In this document: positions 31,200 through 46,500 of the stretch, in pieces
Layout: the number at the start of each line of letters is the position of its first letter
Numbering within the stretch: the first letter of the stretch is position 1
Source: Druceiella hillmani
Lineage: Eukaryota; Arthropoda; Insecta; Lepidoptera; Hepialidae
Length of the DNA: 64,000 bases
NCBI GenBank assembly: GCA_039881145.1
Contig: JAYKKI010000150.1
Coordinates: 1,054,001 to 1,118,000 of the forward strand
Direction: 5' to 3'
Made by a program: the position numbers and the translations under genes
Notes under the pieces: generated by a model
Database searches by the model: none
The model's input: the letters and a program-made list of their open reading frames with translations, nothing else
What the model was told of the DNA's origin: nothing

Positions 31200-31565
31200 A
31201 TATATGTAATATTTGGAGGAAATAATACCACGCGTGTTTACAAATTACAAATGACAGGGAGAAAATTTATGGCGCCTGGAAGTCCGCTAAGTTGGATGCG
31301 TTAAACGCCCTCTGCTGAGGAATCCGACATTAGCGTATCAAATTTTCGACTTCCGGTTACCCCTCTGTATATACTCTGTGGTTGTGACTTTTTATATTGA
31401 GTTAGTATGCGTCGTATCCATTCTGTACCGTATCTGTTCTGCTGTGAATAATACTAAAATAATAATAGAAGCGCGCGTTCCGCTTCTGACATATATGTTT
31501 TGATTAGCCTGGAATAACCATTTTCTGTAAAGAGTTACTTAAATATAACTTGACTTAAAGTGATT
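31200..31565 (+). promoter_or_regulatory. Upstream region of E(z)
   Basis: 5' flank of the E(z) start. It is less AT-rich than the intergenic average around 31260-31380 and contains TACCGTATCTGTTCTG (about 31425-31440), shared with the snf upstream region and repeat P. No TATA box is clear. Confidence 0.35.
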
Positions 31566-34500
31566 ATGTCTAAATCAAAGGTTTCTGCGGAATGGAAAAA
31601 ACGTGTAAAATCAGAATATATGCGGCTTCGCCAAGTAAAGGTTGGTTTTGAAATATATTTTCTTGTGCCTGTACACACTTTTATAGAGCTCATTTGATTG
31701 TTATCTACATCTTAAGTTTTTAAAAAGTTGTTCTTATTTCCGAGTTATATATTAAACGATATTTGTAAGACAAACATAATTAAGGCCTGTACTGATATAT
31801 TCGTCAAACCACCATTTATAATAAATCTTTCATTATGGTCTGAAATTTATCCACCTGTTCGGAAGATTTCACGGATGACTCCATTTTCAAATTTGGTTTT
31901 AGCCTTGTCTTCATTCGCCAAAGTATTCGCTGTTTTGCATCGCCGTATCTATATGCATATCCAATCCCAGTTAACGGATTTCCAGCACGGTTTCCGCCCG
32001 AAGCGTTCCACCGTCACTGATTTCATTAATTTTGTGGATTATGTGGCTGGAGAATTGGTTATTGTGAATTCGTGATCGTTAAGTAGATGTAGCCTATTTT
32101 TATTATGAAAAAGTTTGACCGAGTCAACAATGATTATCTACTAGTGAATTATTTTAGGCAGGAATGTCTGCCGCTCTAATAAATTTCTTCGCCAATTACT
32201 TTCGGGCTCGTAAACAATACGTCCGGCTTGGTCATTTTGAATCTCAGCTTTATATTACTCAATCTGGATTTGGTCAAGGTAGTAATTTAGGTCCACTTCT
32301 GTTTCTGATAATGATAACAGACTTGCCAGTTGTCAGCACTGCCCCTTGTCTTCTCTTTGCCGGTGATTTAAAACTCTTTTTAGGTGTTTATAGCAAATCT
32401 GACAGTGAGCTGTTCTAGCATGATATCGACTCAGTATTCCTATGGAGTCTGAGCAAGAAGCTACATTTTAATGTAAGCACATGTGCTATGACGACATACT
32501 CCCCCTTGTGAGTATTTATAAGCTGGGCGGAGTTACACTCAGATGGGTTCCATTTATGTGTGATCTTGGTGTAATTAGGGATAATCATCTCACATTTCAC
32601 GGTTATATCGTGGAAACCTGTAAGAAAGCCTACAAGGTGCTTAGGATTTGTCATACGGAATTCCTACGATTTTCAAGATACCGAATATAGTGTTACACTG
32701 TTTAACTCTTTAGTCCATAGTATACTTGAAATGAATGCATTCATATATGATGCTACTTATATTCTCACAGTGAAGAAAACATTAGAAAAGTTTAATAGGT
32801 TTTTGTACTCGTATTATAAAATGTATGGGTATTATTCCCTCAGATTCCATAATACGCACGGTCATGAATTGCTTTTGATCATGCATTCTTTTAAATTATT
32901 AAATCATTGCGTTGATAACCCCATGATCTTGAGTTTAGTGGCTCTTTACACTACATGAGGGAATGTATATATATATATTTTTTTATATTATTTATTATAT
33001 TTAAATTTTTTTTTGTTCCAATGACTGCTTCATAAATGGGTCATGCGATATTCACCCAAATTTGTATTTTAATTCTATTGAATTGCTCTGTGAGTAAATT
33101 GACTTATTCATTATTGTTTTATAACCATTTGCTATATGCTCTTTCACATGCCCAGCACTTTGGGTAAATCTGTAAGTCGGGCATGGGGATTTCAAGAAAT
33201 AAATATATAAATAGAGAAATCTATTCGCAGTATGAAAATAGGTGAAAATGCTTCTGTGTTCGATACGCCGTATAATGATTTTACTTTTTTATAGTTTCGA
33301 ACTTATACTTCTCAATTATCAAAATTGTTAATATTTCATTTTTTTAGAAAGGAACTACTTTAAATAGTGAATGAAAATTTACTTGATGCTACATTAACAT
33401 TTTATGCTACATTAATATGGGTCTCAAATGTGTTGTTTATTATTTTATTATACTTAATTATATTTATGAATGAGCACCTAAGCCTTAATTTATTTGATTA
33501 TGCTTGTAATTAAGAAATAAATATTGTGAAAATAATGTGTTTTTTACTGTAACAATGACGACGGGGATATGAAAAAAAATGGTACATAATGGGGACATGA
33601 ATACATTTTTTATAATCCAGGGAGGCTTAGCGGAAGAAAGAATGGGAACCTCTAGCTTAAAGGGTTTAAAAAGGGATATTCCAGAAATTGGGTAAATAAT
33701 TAAAATTTTCTTATTTGTTGAGTAAAGATACTGTTTGGTTTTATCATTCCTGTCTCATACTTTCCGACACGGAGGGCTGTAGTTACAAAGGCTAACTTGA
33801 GATTATTTCAAGATGTTCATTTTATGGTGTGTAACAGGGGAGTACTAAAATAGAAGTTTTAAAAATTTCCCCTCTAGTTGTGTGAAAATGTGTGTTGAAG
33901 AAAGGATTAATAGTTGGGAGACTTGAAATTTGAAAAATTTCTATAACCTTTTAAAAACTTCTTGAATGCCATCTAACAACAAACCTTAAGAGATCGCCCC
34001 TTTCCACCACACTCCACCAAAGACCGAGAAACCTTATTAAGCAGTAATTAGCTAACTAAAGATAAAAACTTCAGTGGCTATTATAAATTTTGCATATGAA
34101 TACATAATATTAACATTGGTTCACAGTACAAATATTGATAAGGCTTATTTTTAAATATGCATCTCTAAAATTAAAAGGATATTTAGACTTAAAAAAAAAT
34201 GGTTTCTCCATTTATATGAACTAGCTTCGAAAAGGGGTTTATTTGTTATTGCATAACAAGTTTACGATGCAATAAGAAGTACACTTCAAGTACTACTAAT
34301 TTTTAGTATGCGTAATAACTTTCAGTTTTTTTTCCTATTGAGCTGTCAAAATTAGCTTAACGTATCAAAGTGTTTTTACTACATCTTAATCACCAAGTAA
34401 GGAATGTCTTAATAAAACAGATCAAATGTTCCATTACTTTATAGCCACTTTGCCATTTTCTTTAGTTTCTGTTTATTTTTATTGACCATATTGTTTATTT

Positions 34501-37500
34501 AACATATGAGTTTTTGCTGATAGGAGTTATATTGATATTCTTTTTTTTATATTAATATTGTGGATTGAATTTGTGGCTACAAATTTAATAATCCTTATTA
34601 GAGGTATCTCTAAACGTAAATTTTCTCAAATTGTCCCTTAAATAAAAGTTATTGTAAAACCTCGAAAAAATTTCTGCAAAATTTACAATCCAATAAATTA
34701 TTAGTTGTAACATTTGAATGTTATGCAAACTCCTTATATACTTTCAGTGGTGTACTTTAGAAATAATTTTATTGATTTTTGTATTGGAAAAAAATATTGC
34801 AAATTATTATAGATCTTTATTTATTATAACAGGAAAGTAAATTATTCTATAGTTCAGCAAGATCAACATCACAATTAAAAATCTTTGATTTTACAATATG
34901 AAGATTTGAATATAATTTATGAACATTTAACTGCATATCTCAAAATGTAGTTAATTTATTGTAGATCTAGTTTTGCTAATTAAAATATTATATATTATTG
35001 TATTAAAACACGTCGACATATTTTTATAAGACATTATTTGACAAATAATTAATCAACATTATTTAATCTAAATAATTAATCATCACAATATTAGCCCCCT
35101 TCAATCTACGGTCATTATTCCTGAGACCTTAATTAATAAAAAATCAAGTTACGCCATACGGTTTTCTAACAAAAAACGTACATTATAGTATCTTAGAATC
35201 TACATTCATCACAAAAGTCTTTGAAAAACAGTATTAAACTTAACCTTTCATAACCTTTTACACATATGAAAAATAAAAGAAATTGAAAAACAGTATTAAA
35301 CTTAACCTTTCATAACCTTTTACAGATAAAAAAAACAAAAATAATGAAATTAACAAAATTTAAATTTTGAAACTAAAAGAATGGGTTCTTGTAATTATGA
35401 AATAAAAAAAAATATTAGCCCTTCAAATATAAAATGATCTAAAATTAGAATCTTATTATAGAAAAAAATGTTTATAATCCTTCATAAAATTGTCGACAAT
35501 AGTTCAGTATTATATTTTTATCCGCTAAATCTAGTAAGCCTTCCTTCTTCCTTGAAAGTCCGTTACCTTCTTTAAAAGCAATTTGTAATTTGTAATTCTA
35601 GTCTAAGGGCTTTGAGTTTCGACTGGAAACTTTCACACATTTAAATTCATTTTCAGTGTAGGAAATTTAATAGAAAAAGCAATTACTGTGTTCAGGATTA
35701 ATTATTAAAATTGTTTGCCATTTTTTCACATTATTTGATTAACAGTGTTTTTGTTAAAGCTTTTATCCATTTCAGTGATTAAGAATTTTAAATCATAGAA
35801 GCTTTTGTGATCCATTTCATGGACTTTGGCAGGAACTCCTTTCTATTTGGTGTTGCAAATAATCAAAATGTACTGATCCCGTGTGTAGATAGGGCCAGAC
35901 TTGAAACTTTTGTGGATGCTTCTTTCAATTACAGAGTGTACACCGTCATCTTCGTTTTGTGTACGCCCTTTTAAAATGAATATGATCAAACGTAGCGACG
36001 GAGTATATGCTATTGATGAATTTATTCTTTTTTTTGCCCGTAGCAATTGTCAGAATATAAAATGATGTCTAATTTTGCTTCCGCTGCTAGACCTTTGCCA
36101 AGATTTTTTAAATATTCTAATACGCATGTTTTCATTTCTATTGTGCCTCTGTTTGCATCATCTCATTCGCCTCATAGATTGTAAAATTTAATGAATTAAA
36201 TTGTGAAAAATAACTGAAACATGGTATTACTGCTTGTAAGTGATAAATCGCTATAATGGTTGAGTCTTTATTTCCTGCTTTTTTTATCATTTGCTTCTCT
36301 ATTCTTGAGAGTTTTATTTGTCTTAAATGGTCGTTACTATAGATGGCACATGCTGATCTTTTTTTGGTATGGAAAAGAGTTGTATTAAATTCTTCATTAA
36401 ATATTCTATAAATATAATACAATTAACGCTAATTTCTCTACTTTTCTGCACTTAAAATAGTTCTCTATTTCTGCAATAGTCTTACTGACCGTACATGCAA
36501 TAGTTGTACTATCTATATATTCTTTGTGTCTGCTTGACAATAATGACTCTGTTTTTCGTATGGACTTAATGAAATTCCCATTACTGTTTATCAAATTATT
36601 GTCTGTACAACTATTATTGCAATGTTTGCCAAAATCTTTAATGATAACGCCTCCGATAATATTTTGCGTTTTTTTCCATAAGTCTGATACATCTGTTAGA
36701 TACATCTAGGGTCTCTAAGAATTCTTACAAACATAAATTGTCGCTCCTTCTTTATCTGTCAAATAGAAAGCATTATTGTTTTGCATTATTCCTCTTTTGT
36801 ATTTATAAATCGAAACAGTGGCAGACATATTGAATGCTATGAAATTTCTTTTACTCTGTAAATTGGGTAACTTATAACACATATCAACAATATGATGTAG
36901 AGTTTCATCATCAAATTTTGTATTGCATTTAATTTACATTTTTCAGTACATGGTGGTCCTAGACGCCTTTCTGGTACAAGTTTTTTATTTTTACCTATAT
37001 ATTCGTTCTCTGAACTTCTAAGCCGCTTCGCTAAATTATTGTTCTAAAGTTCCGATTTTGCTTTTCTCTTTCGTGTTAAATTTTGTTCCGCTACCTGTAA
37101 AGGATTTTTTTCTTGTGTTTCATCTGAATTTGATGATAAATTATTGTTTTCAATGTGGTAATTAGGATCTGCAATACTATCACTTGATAAGAAATTGTTT
37201 TCTTTGTCATCTTCAAGATTCTTTTAAGATCTATATCTATCAATTTAGCTTCTTTAGGTATACTTTCAATTTCTATTTCATCATTATTACTATCTAATTC
37301 AGTCTCACTTATAATTTCATCATTTATTGACCGTTCACTTTTTTTTGATTCATTGGTATCTTTTGAAACAACTTCGGTAAAGGTATTTTTAATTTCTTTA
37401 TTAATATTAAAATTTGGTGACTGTCGGACATTTTCATAGGATTCTTTTTCAATGCTATTGCTATTGAAGTCTATCTCTAAATCTTTGATTTCTTTATCAA

Positions 37501-40500
37501 TTCAAACATTTTGTTATTTAAATTAGTCTCATTATTAGGGTCTTTGCTGTAACATACTCCTTCAACTACTTCTTTATTGTTATCATCACTTGAACTAGAT
37601 GAATCTGAGCTTAATGTCCAGTTGGATGATGAAAGTGAAGACGATGAGAACAATGTGCATGGTGATCTCACATGCGAAGTCATATCAGTATTATTGTCTA
37701 AAAATAAATAAAAATGTTTTTTATTAATAACCTGAAAACAATAAAACTTATAAACAACAGACAGGAACTTGTTCTAAACATAAATATGAAATAAATATAT
37801 ACCTGATAATATTTGTCTTGTTCATTACAAGCCTTGTAAATGGTGATTGTTATATGAAGCCTTTTTCTTTTCAACAACATTATTATCTAAAAATAATAAT
37901 GAACAGTTCAATAGTGTGGAAGAATATTATAAAATATAGCAATTGTAATTGTATCAATATAATAATCAAAATTGCTTTTCATGAATATAAATTTAAGTAA
38001 TATTGGGTAGTATAAAAAATAATTTAATTAAAAATTAGCTTCAGTAATGCAAGAATATAGGCGCATTAAAGAATAAGACGTAAGACAACACTTACATCTT
38101 TAAAAAATGACGAATTATGAAATCTGTCAATGTTCTTCATAAAATTAACGAATTATTGTGATCGAATGCTAAATACATCAGTGTTTACATAAATTGAGCG
38201 TGGGTTCACATCGACTTCATTGGCGCAACTGACTTGAGCCCCATGTTTTTGAAACACATTGGAATATTCTGTTTTAAATGAATAATGACGCTATCTGTGT
38301 CTGTTCTCGGTAAAATGTCAGTGATTTCTGATCATTCTATGTACTTAGTTTAATTTTTGATAATTTTGAATTGTGTCGGCATTCTTGTAAATCAGCACTA
38401 TATTGACATTCAATGAATGTGATTAGACACGTCATATTTTATTTAATTATGTATTTTAATAATTAAATTGTATATTTTCTTCATACTAGAGATTCAAACG
38501 AGCAGATGAAGTAAAGGTAGCATGGGCCAAGAATCTCCGTGCCATGTCGGCTGCCCTGGAGGCATTACAGGAGCAACCTTATAATGACGGACGCAACATT
38601 TCTCGCAAGCGGCCTTATTGGCCTCCACCAGCACCAGAACCATCTCATGAGGGGATGATGAAGAGAGCAGAAGTTGTGTGTTCAGATGGTGAAGTAACTT
38701 TTTAAAATTCTTTCCGAAATGTTATGTTTGTATTTTTTTGTTTTTATTCATTAATGAAGAAACTTCTAATTAGGTAGTTAGCAAATTGTGCTAGTTGAAA
38801 GTGTAATCTTCTGTAATTTTTTATGGTTCCTTCTAAATAAAAGCCATAAAGTTAAACTGATTTTGGTCTGGAAATATTATGAGTGGGTCTATTCTGAGAT
38901 TTCTTAATCTCTGAATTCTGCCTTTCTGTCCAGAAACAATTTTTACATATATAGATCCTTGGCTTATTGTAAGAACTCAATAATTGATATATGATTTGAG
39001 ATGAACAGATAATAAGTATCGGTAATAAGTAAAAACTAGAACAAATGACAAAATCTTCATTAATGTAATTAACTTACCGAAGGTCTAATTTGAAATGTAC
39101 CCCTTTTATTAGAAGCTTTTTTTCTATTAACCTAATTCTTCTGATTGCATATGTTATTAGAAACAAAAGTTAATTATTTCTTCCATAGAACTTGGGTTAG
39201 AAGTCTGGTAAATATTAACGTTTTTTTTTGTTTTTTATTGTAATAGGTTAACATAAAATCCCTTACTCTGATCAAACTCTCATTATCTATAAATTCAGTT
39301 TAAGGGTCTTCATCAGGAAGATAATTTCAGCTTCCTTTTTGGTAAGCTGCGATACCACTGGTCCGGCTAAAGCAGTTTAATATTTACAGTGCATGTTTTC
39401 ATTTAATTTTTCTTATTGATTTTTGTGAGAGGCAGCTTGTGATTGTAAACCTTTTTGAGTTTATGTATTGTTATCAAACTGTTTTTTCGCTTTCAGTTGT
39501 TTCAGATTCTTTTTCTCTGTGACTTTCTCTAATATTCTTTTGTTCCTTTTTGCCATCACAATTGCATTATATGGTACTTGATTATTCCTTGTCAATTCCA
39601 AAACATTTAACCCTCAGCCTATGCTTTTATATATTCCAAAACATTTAACCCTCAGCCTATGCTTCTATATATTACTTTATTGTCTGTTCGACACTGCTGC
39701 TATTGTTCAAGCCATTGCAATATTATTTTCAAATATTTTAGGTCCAAAACATCTTTGTAGCCTATGCCTACTAGTTCATATGGTTTCTTTTTGATACTGT
39801 CTTTTGACTCTTTTCAATTCGGGGGAAATATGTTCCTTAAAATAAATGCAAATAAAAAAACCGTAATTAGAGAATTATTAAAAAAAATTGGAAAAAAGCT
39901 CTTGGTTTTATTATTTACCCATATTTCGATTTACTTCAATAAACAATCGAAGAATTAGGTCTGAAGGATCAATCAATGATTTGGCGAAAAATGTTTTTCC
40001 AAGGATCTATCTAAAACCAAAATAGCAAATGCGATTGGGGGACAACTTCCACCATTCATAATGCTGAAGGGTAAAAATGTATGGGATTAGTGGACCTCCC
40101 CAGATGCATATTTCAAATACTTCATATGCCGCCACATCAAATGGGTAAATGGAAACGAAGGTTTTTGAAAATTATTTTAAAAAACTTTTTTACCTGTTAT
40201 CGGCAATTGATGCCCTGTATTCCTAATATATCATGACCTCTCAACTCACATGGGAGTCAATATTTATAGGAGAAGCTCAGAAAAAAAGAAGTCACTATCC
40301 TTAAACTACCTATGAGTCATGTGTTACAACCTTTAGACCATGTTGTAATGAAATCTTTAAAAGATCGCTGAGACAATAGTTAAGTGGTAAAGAATAAATA
40401 TTGTAGTTCCTCTACCGAAAAATTAATTTTCTCAACTCATCGGTAGTGTATGGATGCATATAAATCCTGAGGCTTTAAAGAATGGATTTCGTAAAGTCGG

Positions 40501-43500
40501 TATGTATCAATTCGTCCAAGAAGTGGTTCAGTGGAAGCGTCTATAGAATATATCAGAAAGCTATCAAAATACTTTTCTTCCAAAATTGGTGGACCAACTA
40601 ATTGCTCCTGTTTACAAGAAGAATTCAAAAAACAACCGAGAAAAACTTGCTTGACATAGTCCTTGATTTTGTTATGAGAAATATTCTTGACTGTACATAC
40701 AAAGATATAGAAATTTTGATTAACAAAAATAATGATCCTGATTGTGAACACAGAAATGACCAACGCAATTCTATTGGTGATCAAAATGACAAACTTATTA
40801 CAAGAGTCAACTTCATTTAAATAAAATGAATCGGCCATTGTCTCAAAAACAATGTGACCTAAAATATTACCCAAGGCTGAAGTCATTACACATACAAATG
40901 TAATAGAATGAATAATGATAGAAAATAGAAAAGGTAAAACTGAATAAGCAAAAAACAGAAGTTAAATTGACTCTACAGAAGTCACACTTTTAAAAGCTTA
41001 CACAATTTTCAATGAAAGAACCTGACGACATTCTCTTTTGTTTATAAAATAAAATATCAGTTCATTAAAATAGTAAGATTTTATCTAATATTGTTGTTAA
41101 GAAGCTAACAGAGTCTTATGCTGAAAATAAAAAGCTTACTAAACCAGGAACTTCGGGGACAAACAAAAGAAAATTAAACAACAGTAAATATAGTTCGTTT
41201 CGTATAGTTTCAACATTCCAGCTAGGGTAAAGGTAGTGGTAAAAAATCTCTTGAAAAGAAAACATGTAATGTTGATTCAAAACCACTGAAATTACAAGGA
41301 AAAAAATGTTCTTTATCATCTCCTTTCTGCTCTACAACTAGTGTTATAAGTTATATAAACAATTACAATGACTGAACATGCTGATTTTGGTGACGAGTGG
41401 CATCTGAATTCTGTAGTAAAAAGATGGCTAGATACAGATGAACTTATACTCTTTGAGAAATCAAACATTAAAGAAGCTAAAGTTTTAATTTTGTTAGAAT
41501 TAACTTATTTTTACTGGGCGTGAAAATAATGAAAAGGATTTATACTTTTTCATAATGAAAATACAAAGTAGAGTAGCGTTTTATTAATACTATACATACT
41601 TTGTATTCTTTCCAAATAATCAATTTATAATCTAACTAATAAAATTTCAGATGAAGTAAGCATATTAGATGAAGTAACAATACCACATTCAAGTTTCGTA
41701 TTTCATTTGTTTAGTTTTTTTTATTAATATTTTTTTTTTGCTGCAGTCATCAACTACTAATTGACGAAATTTTGAAATGATATGAGTGTGTTCATCAATT
41801 TGATACATTTCCGCATTTAAAGTTAATGTGTTAGAGAGAGATGACTGTAAAATCAGTGTAGCTGCTTGCATTAGTTCATTCCTAAAGGCCTCATAGTGTT
41901 TAATAATAAAAAACATTATCCGATTGATAGTGAAAAGTCCCTTGCCTTCATCATATTGAGTTGATAATCAAACTCTCAGTGTTCTCAGGACGTCCACTGA
42001 CTAAAGGCGGTTCAACAATACAGGTGACGTAATTAAAACTTCGTACAGATGTATCTTCGTACTGACGAATTTTCATACTTACATAATTTTGTACTGATGT
42101 AACTTTGTATTAGTGGGACGATGGATGTTTGTTTCAATTTGTTTGTCGTGGGCTCGTGTTAAATATTTAAATATTAATTTAATAATAGTGACATTATCAA
42201 AATACAGTAAATGTTTTGAGGTTTATTTGAGTTAAAGTTATTGTAATTAAGGAATAAAAAGTAACCAAGCCAGAAACAAAATGTGTACTACCTGGTGAGA
42301 CGTGCAAGCTAGATTATATTGCCGCAGTAAAAAGAAATAATAAACACAAGTTTAAAAGCCTGATAAGCACTTTTCATTATTTTACCTCGTTTCATTATTT
42401 TACCTCGATTCATTACAATTAGAGTCTTATTATTTATTTATTACATCCTTTAAAGTATACAATTAATACATATGGTAGACTTAGCTACGAAAGCAATTTC
42501 TTACAGTCCACGAGAACATCAGTCTAGAGTAGTCTCTATGAGTGCATATTTCAGGTTATATTTTCTTAAAAGGCTATTTTATTTATATTTGTTATTTGAA
42601 CATTTATTCATCTATTTGACGAGCAGTCAAAATAAGAAATGAGTTTCATTACTTAACAGCAAATAACCTACTAAAGTGATAAATGATTGTAAAATGATGG
42701 CAAAAATCAAAATGAAAGGATATCTCTTGCACTTTAAGATGAAAAAATGATATTGTACAGCAGGGTGAAATAAATTTTTCTTCTGAAAATGGACTTTATG
42801 AGAAAGATTTACTTCATCCTGTTCTATAACATCCTCAAAAGGTTAACTTTTTATGAAACAGGTGCTTTACATAGACTAATTTTCTGCAAAAAGAAAGTTG
42901 ATTTATAAGGAAAAATACGGTTTCCTAAGGATTAAAAATATGAAAAATTTAAATATGTATAAAAGTAGATTAGATTAGGGCATGTTTAAACAGAATATGT
43001 TTATTAACACATCTAGTCTATTTTTCTATAAATATTGAATGATGAAAGGACGATCTAGCAAATAAAAAGTATTTGTGTGGAATTTACAGATAATTTTTTC
43101 TCTGTTTTCTATTATGCTTTTCTTTGTTAATTTTTATTAAATTTGTAGGTTCTGTTCAACAAGTACCAGTTAGAGTTATAAACTCTGTAAACCCGATACC
43201 AACCATGTATACTTGGGCACCCACACAGCAGAATTTTATGGTGGAAGATGAGACTGTACTTCATAACATACCTTACATGGGTGATGAGGTTCTAGATCAA
43301 GATGGTACATTTATAGAGGAGCTAATAAAGAATTACGATGGAAAAGTTCATGGTAAACTTAAATTCTTAACTAATTTTTAGGTGTAGGTGACTATAAATC
43401 TTTATTTAATTAAGATTATTTTCAGGCTCTATAAGTTTTGGTTGGGGATAATGTGTGATATAGCGACATGAAACAAGAGCCACTTATTGATCTCATGTAC

Positions 43501-46500
43501 ATATACATTATTTTCTTATGTACGTTATATGTGTCATGTAACTTAATGTATTTCCAATATATTCAGTTTTTTAAGGGTTTCCTGTAACGGCTATTCATTC
43601 ATTCTCTGTTTAACCCTCTAAAAACAAATCAAATATTTATAATTTATGGAAAAAAACTTTTATCTCAATTGTCTTAGTAGAGATTGTGACTCTTATCATA
43701 AGTCAGATTGTGGGGGTCATTTCAGGGCTGAAGTGGTGAAACATTGTAATTAAATTAATTTGAAAGTAAATTTAAATTTAATTGAAACTGAAAAACAATA
43801 TTTGTTATTTTTTAATCTGTGAAAATGATTTTGAAGACATATTAGGGCTAGACTGAGAGATCGTTTTCAAAAATCTACTAACCACCTAATAAATTTTCAC
43901 CTTGTCTTCTAATTTTAAATGGTTTTAATGGTTATAAATTTCTTGTTAGAAGAAATTAACATTGTTAAAAGAGGGTCTGAAGTAATATCTTTGCTGATCG
44001 AAAATAAAGTACTGAATAAAAATAGATTTTAACTTGAATATTGCTATACGGAGTTTTTGATGAGAAATATTCAAAACCCATATTTTTTAATTCATGAGTT
44101 ATTCACTAATTTTATATTTTATGAAATTAAAATTGTTGAAACTTTAGTTTTAGAAAACAATTACTCGAATAATCTTTAAAAGGATTCTATAAGGATTCTG
44201 CAGACGAAATGTTAAACGTACCAAACAATTTATTTTGTAGATGAAATCTTTTTATTTAACTTCTCGCCCATATTTCCATTATGTGGGAAATAAATAAAAT
44301 GTTTTCCGGACACAGTAAACAACATTAACTGAATACACAATAGATACAATCATTATTTCTTAAACATCAAGAAGAAAAAATATGTAACAATATGTAATAC
44401 CTATATATGTAACATATGTAACAATATGTAATATGATCAAGTGATTGAAATAATAATAAGCCAAATGAGGTAACATTAAGTGAAAGACTCAAAAATAAAC
44501 TGTCAGTGGGTTGTAAATGGTCTAGAATTTAGGGAATGGCTTAGGACTAAATTTTAGGTTTATTTTGGTTATCTCTTATTTATATAAGTTTTGTGAGACG
44601 TTACAGATTAGAATGTTGTGATAACACTTCGCATTTGTGCTTTCACATTCTCTAGACCTAGGGAGAGCAAACTGACCTAAGCGATGCGTCTATTAGAATC
44701 TAGGGTAGGTGTACCGATTGGATTTTTTACCCATTTTAGGTATTAATTCTTCAATTATTGTGAGATCTGGGTTTCTTTCCAAGACTGCCTCCTTTTTTCT
44801 TTCAAGTGTTCCTTTGATGACTGGATATTTTGTTTCGATACAATTATATGCCCAAAAAGTCAGTAGTTTCAACTGTGGAAACTCAAAAATATCCATTTCA
44901 TAGTTCCTCACGTATCTGTGTTACCTTTTTTTTTATACTTTGTTAAGACTTTGTTTATTTTCTTAAAACAAAGTCTTCAGGGCCAGGCAATACTTTTCTA
45001 AAAAAATTCTGAAATGAATATTATTCTAACACGATTTTATTGACTGATGTTCGGTCCGGTGTGTTGCACATCATATCGTGTATAAAAAAATAGGCTAGGA
45101 AAGTATTGGATTTAGACAGAAAGTTAAAAGTACCAGGCGATCAATATATTTGGTTTTATGTTTTTTTGGAGCAATATATTTCGTTTCACGCAGTAGGTAT
45201 GGACGGATCTGTTATGGTAACGTCATCGATGCTCACCAATATCCCCCCCCTTTTTTTGGGTACATTATAAATTATAGTAAATCAATCATTTAATTAGTAA
45301 ATTAACAAGTATTCTCTTACACTTCTATGCAAATTTCTCCTTTTAGGGTTCCATCCTTAAAGGGTGCTAACGGGACCCTATTAATATTAACCGGGACCCT
45401 ATTAAATCAAATTTTTGGGAATGTTTTCGGTCCCCAAGAATGCTCGGAAACATATTGTTTAGTGATGAAGCTCATTTCCAAATCAAAGGCTATGTAAATA
45501 AATATAATATGCGTTACTGGAACCCAAACAATTCAAGGGAACGGCATCAGAAGAGTTTGCACTGCCCTAAAACAACAGTGTGGTGTGTGATTTCTGCTCA
45601 GGGATTTGGTCCATATTTATTCAATCAAAGAGAATATGTAACTACCTCGACATACTGTTGTATGATTGATGAACTTTAGGTATCGCAATTCTAAGTGTTT
45701 CATGGATGCAAGTCTAAAGTGTATTGTAATAATCCCCACACTATATCAGCCATACAAGAAAATACTTGGCGTGAAATCACTGCCATCACCCTAGCATTTG
45801 CCAATATAAGGATTTTCTTGCGCGTACTTGCCAATATACGGGTTCGCTTACAAGAGTGTTTTGAGATAAATTGATGTCATTTGGAAGACATTATTTTTAA
45901 GAAGTGAAATCTGCAGGCCTATGTTACATTTATTTTATTTTTAAATAAATGTTTTAATTTCAAAATCGAAAAATTCCCGCTGGACACCCTTGAATCACAT
46001 TTCCCTTTTTATCATATTTGATTTATTACCATACGTTAAGAAGTTCCATTGTTCATCTTAAGAACTCATCGTCAGACCCTGACGTGGTCGATGGTATAGT
46101 TATATCTTGAATCACGACTGAGTTACTGGCATCCGTTAAGAAGTTATATTTTTCATATCCAGCATTCATCATCGGACCCTGACCTGGTCTATGGTGTAGT
46201 TATTTTGCAAAGTAACAACTATCAGTAGTTAAGAAGTTCCATTGTTCATATCCGGACCTCATCATCAGATATATATCAATCTCCACCTCAATAAAGGTTA
46301 AAAATATTGATATATGAAGTGAACCTTTTTTCAAAGTAATCACAGAAATTACTAAATCGATTTTGATAAAACTTTCAGTAGTGGGTTTCTTAGTCTCTCA
46401 GTATGGACATAGGCTATGTTTTATCTTGATTAATTTTTCTAAGCTGAACAAAGAATCAAAAATCTCGAAATGGGGGAGGAAATAAATTTTCTTCCTTTTG

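Noticed and set aside
45241..45262. Poly-C/poly-T run as LINE tail
   Set aside because: No LINE sequence was found on either side.
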